Source: Chengkuizengella sediminis (lineage in GTDB: Bacteria; Bacillota; Bacilli; Paenibacillales; KCTC-33759). From it: a stretch of 64,000 nucleotides of DNA. Of the stretch, positions 42,779 to 50,991 are shown piece by piece (within the stretch, counting starts at the first letter, position 1; every line of letters begins with the position of its first letter). Under the pieces are notes generated by a model that worked only from the letters and a program-made list of their open reading frames with translations, searched no databases and was not told where the DNA came from. Location: NCBI RefSeq assembly GCF_010078385.1, contig NZ_SIJC01000008.1, positions 1-64,000 on the forward strand. The letters are read 5' to 3'. The translations under genes and the position numbers were made by a program.

Positions 42779-43762
42779 ATGAATTATAGACAACTTGGTA
42801 ATCGTGATCTAAAAGTAAGTGAAGTCAGTTTTGGTACTTGGGCAATTGGTGGTTCTTGGGGTTCTACGAGCGATGAAGAGTCATTAAGAGCTTTACATAG
42901 AGCGATGGACGAAGGTGTAAACTTTTTTGATACTGCGGATGTTTATGGTGGAGGGCACAGTGAAGAATTATTAGCTAAGGCTACCAAAGGGAAAGAAGAT
43001 TCCATACATATAGCGACTAAATTTTGTCGTTTTGGAGACATTCATGATCCAAATACATATTCTATGGAGACAGTCCGAAATTATTGTGAAACAAGTTTAA
43101 AAAAACTTAATAGAGAAAGAATCGATCTATATCAAATTCATTGTCCACCTATGGATATTTTAAAAGATGGTAGCGTGTTTGAGGTTTTAGATAAATTGAA
43201 GGAAGAAGGGAAAATCCGTCACTATGGCGTTAGTGTTGAAACAGCTGAAGAGGGTTTAGTATGTTTGGAAAATCCTAATGTAGCTGCACTTCAAGTTATT
43301 TTTAATATTTTTAGACAAAAACCGTCTGAACAATTACTACCCAAAGCAAAAGAGAAAGGAACAGGTATACTTGTCAGATTACCTTTAGCAAGTGGTTTGT
43401 TAACGGGTAAATTCACGGCACAAAGTACTTTTGAAGAAGATGATCATCGAAACTTTAATGAAAATGGTGAACAGTTTAATGTAGGTGAAACCTTTGCTGG
43501 TTTAGGTTTATCTAAAGGATCGGAATTAGCAAGTCAATTGAAATGGATTTCGGAAGGCAGAGAGAATATGACAAGAGCTGCTTTACGTTGGATCCTTGAC
43601 CATGAAGAAGTAAGCTGTGTCATTCCTGGATTTAAAAATGTGAAACAAGTAGAAGATAATTTGCAGGCCATTCAAGTTTCTTCATTTTCAAGTGAAGAGA
43701 TGAAGAAGTTGAGTGATTTTTATAAAAATGAAGTTTTTGCTCATATTAGAGGTGTTTATTAA
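42779..43762 (+). CDS. Aldo/keto reductase
   Basis: 327 aa. NADPH-dependent oxidoreductase with TIM barrel. Family marks: FDTADVYGGGHSEELL with Asp51 and Tyr56 of the catalytic tetrad, HIATKF (Lys), LYQIHCP (His), and a C-terminal IPGFKNVKQVEDN NADP site. Substrate unknown. Ribosome site GGAGGAAG. Followed after 38 bp by a membrane protein gene. Confidence 0.92.
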   Translation: MNYRQLGNRDLKVSEVSFGTWAIGGSWGSTSDEESLRALHRAMDEGVNFFDTADVYGGGHSEELLAKATKGKEDSIHIATKFCRFGDIHDPNTYSMETVRNYCETSLKKLNRERIDLYQIHCPPMDILKDGSVFEVLDKLKEEGKIRHYGVSVETAEEGLVCLENPNVAALQVIFNIFRQKPSEQLLPKAKEKGTGILVRLPLASGLLTGKFTAQSTFEEDDHRNFNENGEQFNVGETFAGLGLSKGSELASQLKWISEGRENMTRAALRWILDHEEVSCVIPGFKNVKQVEDNLQAIQVSSFSSEEMKKLSDFYKNEVFAHIRGVY

Positions 43763-43800
43763 GAAATAAGAAAAGATGTTACCATGACTGGAGGTAACTT

Positions 43801-44316
43801 ATGGCATTTAGTCGAATATTTTGGGGCATTATTTTTTGGTTTGATTTTAGAATTAATGGTTTTGATATTTTACCTGATATTATAGGTTATGTGCTTATTT
43901 TTTCTGGACTAAAGTTATTGTTACATATCAATACCCATTTTATATCTGCACAAAAAATATCTATTCCATTGATCGTGTTATCCATGTTTAATATTTTTGA
44001 AATAAACTTTGGAATTTTTGGTTTTTTAATATTTGTTAGTTTTACGATTTTAAATTTATTGCTTGTGTTTCATCTTTGTAAGGGAATTGAGGTTTGGGCC
44101 AAATATAATGGACGGTATCGTCTTGCGGATGAAGCAACCCATAGATGGAAGATTTATTTTGTTTTAACTGTAGTAGCGGCTGTTTTAATGATGGGATCCT
44201 TGGTGCTTCTTCCAATCGCTTTGTTATTAGTTATTCCTTTACTTATTGCAAACATCATTGCTCTCATTTTATTATTGACTTTAATGAAAAATGCAGAAAA
44301 AGAATTAAGATATTAA
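43801..44316 (+). CDS. Integral membrane protein of unknown function
   Basis: 171 aa with about five membrane helices and a short charged loop (YNGRYRLADEATHRWK, about 100-117). I recognise no family. A perfect GGAGG precedes it and a strong terminator follows. Confidence 0.75.
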   Translation: MAFSRIFWGIIFWFDFRINGFDILPDIIGYVLIFSGLKLLLHINTHFISAQKISIPLIVLSMFNIFEINFGIFGFLIFVSFTILNLLLVFHLCKGIEVWAKYNGRYRLADEATHRWKIYFVLTVVAAVLMMGSLVLLPIALLLVIPLLIANIIALILLLTLMKNAEKELRY

Positions 44317-44342
44317 TCAATATTTTTTATTTTGATTATAGT

Positions 44343-44385
44343 AAAAGGGTGAGTGAACTATTAAAAGTTCATTCACCTTTTTCAT
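44343..44385 (+). terminator. Terminator
   Basis: Stem GGGTGAGTGAAC/GTTCATTCACC plus outer A/T pairs, followed by T run. Ends the aldo/keto reductase-membrane protein transcript. Confidence 0.85.
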
Positions 44386-44604
44386 TTTTTGTTCATTGAA
44401 AATTCATAATCATATTCAATTATATATTGATTCATTTCTTTCACAATTGTAGACTGTAAAAGTGAATAACAACATTCATTGGTAATAAAGAAATTCCTCA
44501 GTGTAAATGAATTATTTATTGTAAACAATGGTTGTTAATGAAAAATACTAAAATGAAATCAACAAGAATGGTGTTGACTTAAGAAAAGGGAAGGTTACAT
44601 ACAA

Positions 44605-45390
44605 ATGGAAAAGAAATTAACATTTAAATCACTAATTATTATGATTATGGTATTAGTATTAGTAACTGGATGTACCGATAGTCAAGAAGAAACGTCTGAA
44701 TTACCGCCTCTTAAATTATTTGATGTAGACATTCAAATTAGTTCTGAAGAAATTCAACCTGGAGAGCCTGTTACATTCAAAGCCATTGTCACTCTTGATG
44801 CTGAAAAAATTGAAGATGCAAGTGAAGTGAAATTTGAATTTAAAAAAGATGGCAGTGAAGATTCTACGTTTGCCTACGGAACTCATCAAGGAGAAGGCGT
44901 TTATGCTGTAGAACAAATATTTGATGAAGACGGTGTGTATAGTGTAACTGCACATGTGACCGCAAGAAATATGCATAATATGCCTAAAAAACAGTTTACT
45001 GTTGGAGAAGTAGATGAAATGATGGATGAGAACATGGAATCAGGCGAAATGAACCATGAGGACATGGATGGTTCCATGGGGGATTCTGATGAAGGTGGAT
45101 TAGGAATACATTTAATGGGTGTTGAAACTGTGGTTGCAAATGAAGAAGTAGAATTAACAGCTCATCTTCAACAAGGTGATCAGTTGTTAACGGATGCTAA
45201 CGTTAAATTTGAGATTTGGTTTGACGATAACGAGAAACATGAATATGTTGATGCTGCTTCTGAGGATATGAAAGGAATGTACAAATCAGATTATATCTTC
45301 ACTTCAACCGGTACCTATAATGTTACAGTACACGTTGAAAAAGGTGAGGAAATTCATGATCATAAGGAACATACTGTGGTTGTAAAATAA
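44605..45390 (+). CDS. Two-domain YtkA-like lipoprotein
   Basis: 261 aa. Signal peptide with lipobox LVTGC. The first YtkA-like domain (about 40-135) is a close paralogue of the 24850 protein (same DASEVKFE, HQGEGVYAVEQIF, TARNMHNMP). A linker rich in Met, His and acidic residues (MMDENMESGEMNHEDMDG) leads to a second, diverged copy (about 170-258). The Met/His linker could bind Cu(I). Not in the copper cluster; transcribed alone. Function inferred. Confidence 0.8.
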   Translation: MEKKLTFKSLIIMIMVLVLVTGCTDSQEETSELPPLKLFDVDIQISSEEIQPGEPVTFKAIVTLDAEKIEDASEVKFEFKKDGSEDSTFAYGTHQGEGVYAVEQIFDEDGVYSVTAHVTARNMHNMPKKQFTVGEVDEMMDENMESGEMNHEDMDGSMGDSDEGGLGIHLMGVETVVANEEVELTAHLQQGDQLLTDANVKFEIWFDDNEKHEYVDAASEDMKGMYKSDYIFTSTGTYNVTVHVEKGEEIHDHKEHTVVVK

Positions 45391-45410
45391 ATTATAATAA
45401 CCTAAGAGAA

Positions 45411-45442
45411 GAAAGTGGGGGAGATAACCCTCACTTTTTTTC
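45411..45442 (+). terminator. Terminator of the lipoprotein gene
   Basis: Stem AAAGTGGGGG against CCCTCACTTT (one mismatch) with T run. Confidence 0.75.
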
Positions 45443-45520
45443 TTTTTTTTTAAAAAATAAAACCTTTTAGATAATTTGTCAGTCTAATATAGAGATAGAA
45501 TAAAGAGGGGAGAAATATGA

Positions 45521-46048
45521 GTGGAAATTGAACAACTTGTGAAAGAGGCTCAGAAGAAAAATGATGACGCTTTTTATGAATTAATTTCAATTCATAAAGT
45601 TCAATTATATAAAATAGCATATTCTTATTTTAATAATGAACAAGATGCACTTGAAGCCATTCAGGAAGTAACATACCGTACTTACTTAAAAATTAATAAA
45701 CTCAAATATCCAAAATATTTTAATACATGGATTATTCGGATTTTATTGAATTATTGTAATGACGAGATAAAAAGAAAAAAGAGGATGAATAAACAACAAA
45801 TTGAGATAAAAGTTCATCAAAATGAAAATGAATTTATAAATAGGCTAGAAATCGAAAGTTTAATAGAGAATTTAGAGCCAAAATTTCAAGAAATAATAAA
45901 ACTAAAATATATACAGGATTTAACAATCCCACAAATTTCGCAAATCTTAGAATTTCCTGAAGGCACGGTAAAAACCTGGTTGAATAAATCCTTAAAAATA
46001 TTACGGAAAGAATTAGAAAGGGAGGGTGAATATTATGATGGAAAATAA
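45521..46048 (+). CDS. ECF-type RNA polymerase sigma factor
   Basis: 175 aa, GTG start after GAGGGGAG. Sigma-70 region 2 (about 22-85, YSYFNNEQDALEAIQEVTYRTY) and region 4 (about 115-165, YIQDLTIPQISQILEFPEGTVKTWLNKSLKILRKEL). Its last 14 bases overlap the anti-sigma gene, a normal pairing. Its regulon is unknown. Confidence 0.93.
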   Translation: MEIEQLVKEAQKKNDDAFYELISIHKVQLYKIAYSYFNNEQDALEAIQEVTYRTYLKINKLKYPKYFNTWIIRILLNYCNDEIKRKKRMNKQQIEIKVHQNENEFINRLEIESLIENLEPKFQEIIKLKYIQDLTIPQISQILEFPEGTVKTWLNKSLKILRKELEREGEYYDGK

Positions 46049-47372
46049 AGAGGACCATTTATTAAATGAATTAAAAGATCACTATAGCAAATTATCAATT
46101 CCAGACCAGATGGATCAAATGATTAACAATGGAATAATGAAAGCAAAAAAGAAACAAAGACTTAAACGATCTACCTACGTAACTACTATTGCGGTTAGTA
46201 TTCTTATGTTGTTGTTTGTTACTTCGATAAGGGTTTCACCGGTTTTTGCATCATTTGTAACTAATATACCGGGATTATCTAAAGTTGTAGAATTAATTAA
46301 TTACGATAAAGGTCTTCAATCTGCAGTAGACAATGGATTTATCCAAGTAATTGGGAAATCTGATGAACACGAAGAGATCACTTTTACTGTAGATTCAGTC
46401 ATTATTGATGAATCAAAATTGATTGTTTTTTATACAATTACTGGAATAGAAGAATATAATTATATCAGTTTGAGTAAAGTTGAATTGTTGAAATCAAATG
46501 GAGAGCGTTATAAAGTGGGTACTTCGTACGATCATAACATAAATGAAGTAGAAGATATGGTTAGTAATAAAATTGATTTTTCATTTCATGGAGATACTCC
46601 AGAGGAATTCACATTAAATGTGAACATTTCAACAAGTGAAAATGCTGATACGGAAGAAAACTTACCTTATACTTGGTCTGTTCCTTTTCAAGTAGATAAA
46701 ACGTTATTTGAAAATATGAAACATATATATGATATTAATCAAACAGTGAATATAGAAGATCAGTTGATTACGTTTGAAAAAGTAACAATATATCCAACAA
46801 GATCAGAATTAAGTATCTCATTTGATGAAAACAATTCAAAAAAAATATTTGGGTTTGATGACTTACGTATCGTTGACCAGTCTAAAAATGAATGGAGTAC
46901 AAATAATGGAGTGTCTGCTGTACACATCAGTGATCATGAGAGGCTGCTTTATTTTGACAGTAATTATTTTTATGAGCCTGACGAAATGTATATTGAGTTT
47001 AAATCTATAAGGACACTAGATAAAGATAAATTAGAATTACAAGTGGATTTAGAACAACAAAAATTAATTAAAGCACCGGATGAGAATATTACCCTTGAAT
47101 TTATAAATGAAAAGGGAGGTGAATTAGAAATAGGATTTCGTATTAAATATGACGGATTACATCAGATACGTTCTGAAGAAATATCTCATGAATTTCATGA
47201 TTCGTCAGCTACTTATTCATTCAGAACTAGTACATCAAGTATTTTAAGTAACGACAATGCAAAGGAAACCGTCTTATTGATTCCAAAGAGAGAATATTCG
47301 AATCCACTTACTTTTTCTTTCTGGGATTATCCAGCCAGAATTTATGAGGATGTACAAATTAAAATAAAATGA
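46035..47372 (+). CDS. Anti-sigma factor, DUF4179 family
   Basis: 445 aa from the ATG at 46035 (GGAGGG 8 nt upstream), overlapping the sigma gene by 14 bp. A short cytoplasmic N-terminus (about 1-45) for sigma binding, one membrane helix (about 50-70), then DUF4179 outside (about 75-160) and a DUF5643-like second domain. Binding to the sigma factor is inferred from gene pairing. Confidence 0.85.
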   Translation: MMENKEDHLLNELKDHYSKLSIPDQMDQMINNGIMKAKKKQRLKRSTYVTTIAVSILMLLFVTSIRVSPVFASFVTNIPGLSKVVELINYDKGLQSAVDNGFIQVIGKSDEHEEITFTVDSVIIDESKLIVFYTITGIEEYNYISLSKVELLKSNGERYKVGTSYDHNINEVEDMVSNKIDFSFHGDTPEEFTLNVNISTSENADTEENLPYTWSVPFQVDKTLFENMKHIYDINQTVNIEDQLITFEKVTIYPTRSELSISFDENNSKKIFGFDDLRIVDQSKNEWSTNNGVSAVHISDHERLLYFDSNYFYEPDEMYIEFKSIRTLDKDKLELQVDLEQQKLIKAPDENITLEFINEKGGELEIGFRIKYDGLHQIRSEEISHEFHDSSATYSFRTSTSSILSNDNAKETVLLIPKREYSNPLTFSFWDYPARIYEDVQIKIK

Positions 47373-47425
47373 GTAAGTTTTTTTGAAAAAAGTGATTATA
47401 AAATATAAAGTATAAATTAATAAAC

Positions 47426-47465
47426 ACAAAAGCTGTCCTTAAAATGTGTGACAGCTTTTGTTTTA
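47426..47465. terminator. Terminator between convergent genes
   Basis: Twelve-bp stem ACAAAAGCTGTC/GACAGCTTTTGT with a 12-nt loop and T run on both sides. Confidence 0.85.
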
Positions 47466-47510
47466 ATCGTGCATAGTAAATTCATATTGATGTTTATATT
47501 CAATATAACT

Positions 47511-48569
47511 TTACGGACGATGTAACCTTGTACGATCACCGGAGAGTTTTTTCCACTTGTCTTTTTCAAGTTTTTGAGCCTTTTTATCATTTTTTCTTTC
47601 TAAAAAAGCTAATTCCTTTTTCAGTTTTAAGTAGCTTTCATATCGAGTTGCTTCTAGACTTCCATTTTCAATTGCTTTTTTAACTGCACATTTTGGTTCA
47701 TTATTATGAGAACAATCTTTAAAATAACATTCACTTGCTAATTGTTCGATATCTGAGAAGGTATGATCAAAACTATCATCTGCTTCCCACAGTTGAAATT
47801 CTCTCATTCCAGGTGTATCCACCATGATCACATCATTCGGCAATACAAATAGTTCTCTATACGTGGTTGTATGTTTTCCTTTATCATCATGTCTTATATC
47901 TTGAATCTCTTGAACTTCTTTTTCCATTAATAAATTTACTAAAGTAGATTTACCTACACCAGAGGAACCCGTAAGTGTAATCGTTTCTCCTACATTCATA
48001 TAGGGACCTAATTGCTCAACCCCTGTATTTTCTACTGAACTAATGACACAAATCGGTACGCCAATTGCAATTGTTTCAACTTGGGATACCTTTTCATCAA
48101 CATCTTTACACAAATCCGCTTTACTTAACAAAATAACTGGATTTGCTCCACTTTCCCATACCATGATTAAATATCGTTCAATTCTTCTCATGTTAAAATC
48201 ATCATTTAGAGAAATTACGATAAAAACCGTGTCTACATTCGCTGCTACAATTTGTTCCTCTGTTGTAATACCTGCAACTTTTCTTGAGAACTTACTTGTT
48301 CGTGGTAAAACAGCATGGATAATCGCTTTGTTTTCTCCTTCCATTTGTTGAAGGACAACCCAGTCCCCTACTGCAGGATAATCTTCTCGTGAAGCAGACT
48401 CAAATCTAAATTTCCCAGATACTTCTCCTAATACCTCTCCGTTCTCTGTATATACTCTGTATAAACGTTTATGTTCTAACGCCACACGACCAACTGTAAA
48501 TTGTTTTTCCTTATATGGTAAAAATTCATTTTCAAAATATTCGTTCCAACCTAATTTGTTTATATTCAA
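47511..48569 (-). CDS. RsgA-like circularly permuted GTPase under leader attenuation
   Basis: 352 aa from the TTG at 48569, which has GGAGG 8 nt upstream; a TTG at 48584 overlaps that site. OB fold (about 25-90), permuted GTPase domain (about 95-280; SKAD G4 near 155, P-loop GSSGVGKST, DTPGMREF G3), and a C-terminal zinc site with CYFKDCSHNNEPKC. RsgA matures the 30S ribosomal subunit. It stands alone, not in the usual prkC-rsgA-rpe cluster, so it may be a second, stress-induced copy. Upstream it has a leader ORF and two terminators. Confidence 0.9.
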   Translation of the reverse strand: MNINKLGWNEYFENEFLPYKEKQFTVGRVALEHKRLYRVYTENGEVLGEVSGKFRFESASREDYPAVGDWVVLQQMEGENKAIIHAVLPRTSKFSRKVAGITTEEQIVAANVDTVFIVISLNDDFNMRRIERYLIMVWESGANPVILLSKADLCKDVDEKVSQVETIAIGVPICVISSVENTGVEQLGPYMNVGETITLTGSSGVGKSTLVNLLMEKEVQEIQDIRHDDKGKHTTTYRELFVLPNDVIMVDTPGMREFQLWEADDSFDHTFSDIEQLASECYFKDCSHNNEPKCAVKKAIENGSLEATRYESYLKLKKELAFLERKNDKKAQKLEKDKWKKLSGDRTRLHRP

Positions 48570-48608
48570 TGTAAAAGCCTCCAATTATTATATACTGTAA
48601 ATTTTAAT

Positions 48609-48635
48609 TAAAAAAAGACCGTTTTAAACGGTCTT
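48609..48635 (-). terminator. Second terminator in the RsgA leader
   Basis: Palindrome AAGACCGTTT-T-AAACGGTCTT followed on the minus strand by seven T. It lies 40 bp before the RsgA start and must be read through for expression. Confidence 0.85.
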
Positions 48636-48670
48636 AGTAGTAGATAAGAAGATAAACCTATCTATCCATT

Positions 48671-48702
48671 AAAAAACCGTGGGTTTAATACACAACCCAC
48701 GG
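48671..48702 (-). terminator. First terminator (attenuator) in the RsgA leader
   Basis: Nine-bp stem CCGTGGGTT/AACCCACGG (minus-strand reading: 5' arm CCGTGGGTT, loop GTGTATTA, 3' arm AACCCACGG), followed by six T. Its 5' arm and loop, GGGTTGTGTATTA at 48698-48686, are perfectly complementary to TAATACACAACCC inside the leader ORF (48767-48755). Confidence 0.88.
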
Positions 48703-48733
48703 TACAGTAATCAATTGAAGTCAAACTAACTGA

Positions 48734-48808
48734 TTATCGTATCATCATAATGGAGGGTTGTGTATTATTCAATGCAATTAACGTATAAACTCGTAATTTG
48801 ATTGTCAT
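48734..48808 (-). CDS. 24-codon leader peptide of the RsgA-like gene
   Basis: 24 aa, starting MTIKLRVYT and ending PSIMMIR. A perfect AAAGGAGG (48824-48817) lies 8 nt before the ATG and a consensus promoter ends about 40 bp upstream. Codons 14-18 hold the antiterminator strand. Position between promoter and attenuator fits a stalling peptide whose translation decides whether RsgA is made. No protein family known to me. Confidence 0.75.
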   Translation of the reverse strand: MTIKLRVYTLIALNNTQPSIMMIR

Positions 48809-48847
48809 AAAACATTCCTCCTTTGATTTAGTAAGTAATTCTAAATT

Positions 48848-48876
48848 AATATACAATAATTTCATGAAGTTGTAAA
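48848..48876 (-). promoter_or_regulatory. Sigma-A promoter of the leader-RsgA transcript
   Basis: On the minus strand TTTACA (48876-48871), 17-bp spacer, TATATT (48853-48848). This spacing is ideal for sigma-A. Transcription would start near 48841, about 17 nt before the ribosome site of the leader ORF. Confidence 0.65.
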
Positions 48877-48902
48877 GTCGTTTTTTTATTCTCTGCTTCA
48901 CT

Positions 48903-49373
48903 TTACTTAATAGGGATCAATTTAAACACTAATCCAGTTACCAACCCATATATGCCATGACTAACCAAGCTTAACCACATGCCTGATGATGAACCCCCAC
49001 CACAAGCGTTGCCACATGGATCACTTGCAGCTCCGCAAGCGCTTCCACAAATAGAACCACAAACAGCTACATCACCACCCATTAACATTGGCATAATTAC
49101 AAGGGGGCCGATAACCCATATGATTACTCCAAAGATTACACCTGCAACTATGGGTTGTTTGATAAACCCAATAAAATATGCAAAACCAATCCCAAAGATA
49201 GCACTGATGACTAAATGAACAATAAAACCAACAATGGCAGAGTCACTACCAACCATTGATGCGATCCCAGGGAAAGATCCCATCATTCCTAACATGATAG
49301 ACATCACAAGTCCACCAATTAAACTTGCGTAAATTCCGGCTTTTAGATTAAATTTTTTTGCTGTTCCAGCCAT
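48903..49373 (-). CDS. Four-helix membrane protein with cysteine-glycine loop
   Basis: 156 aa. About four membrane helices (16-36, 47-67, 75-100, 132-152). Between helices 3 and 4 is a loop with CGSICGSACGAASDPCGNAC (about 106-125), six cysteines spaced by Gly/Ala. It may bind metal or form disulfides. AAAGGAGG precedes the ATG. I recognise no family. Confidence 0.75.
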   Translation of the reverse strand: MAGTAKKFNLKAGIYASLIGGLVMSIMLGMMGSFPGIASMVGSDSAIVGFIVHLVISAIFGIGFAYFIGFIKQPIVAGVIFGVIIWVIGPLVIMPMLMGGDVAVCGSICGSACGAASDPCGNACGGGSSSGMWLSLVSHGIYGLVTGLVFKLIPIK

Positions 49374-49511
49374 AAAAGTATACCTCCTTTAATTTTAATC
49401 TCATTATATTGGTAATGAAAATTATAGTATGTAAAACAGATTACATAATTTGTATTATGTTCATGATATGATTTGATTTAATGGATAAAAAAGAGAGGAA
49501 AGTGATAGAGA

Positions 49512-50177
49512 ATGGTATTTAAAAAATATTGGAAGTTAATGATTATGATTGGTGTTCCTTTCTTGTTAGGAACTTTAGAAATTTGGCACCCGCATCATGT
49601 TGATTTTAATGACATGGTTTCTTCAAATGAAAAAGCAAATCGGTGGTTAACAATACATCTTTTACAACTCCCATTATTTGGATTGTTGGCTCTATCCATT
49701 TTGTTTTTATTAGAAAAAGCTCGAAATGCAGCTTCATTCATAAGTAAAATCGCATTGTGTTTTTTTGTTGTGTATTATACTGCTTTAGACTCTGTCGCAG
49801 GCATCTCCACAGGAATATTATTTAATTTTCTAAAATCCAATCCAGATTTAGCTCAAACTGAGGCAATGAATCAACTTTTTTTATCCCTGTTTCACATCCA
49901 AGTCCCTGGGGGTACTATGATTGTTAAGATAGCGGTTGTTTCTTGGTTAGTAGCTGGGATTTCTGCAACGATCGCACTTTATATAAAAGGTTATAATCGG
50001 GTAGGTGTTATTTTGATAGGAATTGCTACGATTGTTTTTCAATCTCACGCTTATCCAAATGGTACCATTGCTATGTATTTGTTGACAATTGGAATTATAA
50101 TGATTCAATTTTTCCCATGGCACTTTACGGAAGTGAAAAACCCTTCAACAATTAGAAAAAAATTAGAAATCAAATAA
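49512..50177 (+). CDS. Integral membrane protein of unknown function
   Basis: 221 aa with six or so membrane helices. A His-rich segment WHPHHVDF follows helix 1 (about 25-32). No recognised family. The SDR gene follows 42 bp later in the same direction. Confidence 0.7.
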   Translation: MVFKKYWKLMIMIGVPFLLGTLEIWHPHHVDFNDMVSSNEKANRWLTIHLLQLPLFGLLALSILFLLEKARNAASFISKIALCFFVVYYTALDSVAGISTGILFNFLKSNPDLAQTEAMNQLFLSLFHIQVPGGTMIVKIAVVSWLVAGISATIALYIKGYNRVGVILIGIATIVFQSHAYPNGTIAMYLLTIGIIMIQFFPWHFTEVKNPSTIRKKLEIK

Positions 50178-50219
50178 GAACTATGTTAAAATGATCCATG
50201 AAAATTGGAGGGATGAACG

Positions 50220-50918
50220 ATGAAAAGGTTAGATGGTCAGTTAGCTTTAGTCACAGGTTCTAGTCGTGGAATTGGTGCAAAAGTTGCGGAAGGATTAGCA
50301 GATAGAGGATGTGATGTCATCCTCCATGGAAGAACGATAGAAAATACTTTACATACGAAAGAAATCATTGAATCTAAAGGTGTTAAAGTTTATTCTGTTG
50401 AAGGAGAATTATCCTCTGTTGAAGGTGTGAACCACATCATTCATCAAGTGAAAAAAATTGGACATATCGATATTTTATACAATAATGCCGGTATTAGTAA
50501 TCAATATAAACCTATTTTTGAGTATAAGGTGGAAGATTGGCAAGAAATCATGCAGGTCAATGTATATAGTTTATCCTTATTATGTAGTGCTTTTGCTCCT
50601 GCTATGAAAGAGAAAGGGTATGGTCGAATTGTAAATGTTAGTTCTGGTATTCAAGACCAGCCACATTTAGTTGCCTATAGTGTTTCAAAGGCAGCTGTAG
50701 ATAAGTATACGAAGGATCTTTCATTCGAACTCAAAGATGTAGATATAAAAGTTAGTTATATTGATCCTGGTTGGATTAAAACTGATTTAGGTGGACCCAA
50801 TGCTGAAAATGATCTAAGTAGTGTTTTGCCAGGTATGTTAATCCCTGTTTTACTGGAAAAAGAAGATGTTACTGGCCAAAGTTTTCGTGCACAGGATTAT
50901 AGAGACAAAGAAATTTAA
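50220..50918 (+). CDS. Short-chain dehydrogenase/reductase (SDR)
   Basis: 232 aa. Rossmann fold with TGSSRGIGAKVAEGLA (about 12-27), NNAG (about 88-91), catalytic Ser/Tyr/Lys in VNVSSGIQ and YSVSKAAVDKY, and the PGWIKTDLGG loop. NAD(P)-dependent; substrate unknown. Ribosome site GGAGGGATG. Confidence 0.9.
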   Translation: MKRLDGQLALVTGSSRGIGAKVAEGLADRGCDVILHGRTIENTLHTKEIIESKGVKVYSVEGELSSVEGVNHIIHQVKKIGHIDILYNNAGISNQYKPIFEYKVEDWQEIMQVNVYSLSLLCSAFAPAMKEKGYGRIVNVSSGIQDQPHLVAYSVSKAAVDKYTKDLSFELKDVDIKVSYIDPGWIKTDLGGPNAENDLSSVLPGMLIPVLLEKEDVTGQSFRAQDYRDKEI

Positions 50919-50948
50919 GTATATAAACTTATAAAAAGTTACAACATT

Positions 50949-50988
50949 TTCCTCCTTTATACCGTCTATGGATTAAAGGGGGTTTTTT
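50949..50988 (+). terminator. Terminator-like hairpin before the VWA gene
   Basis: CCTCCTTTAT ... ATTAAAGGGGG with six T follow the SDR gene. The right arm AAAGGGGG also serves as ribosome site of the VWA gene, so folding could hide it. Confidence 0.5.
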
Positions 50989-50991
50989 ATA

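Noticed and set aside
48585-48608. TATAAT just before the RsgA ribosome site as an internal promoter
   Set aside because: No acceptable -35 at the right distance, and the start site would fall on the ribosome site.
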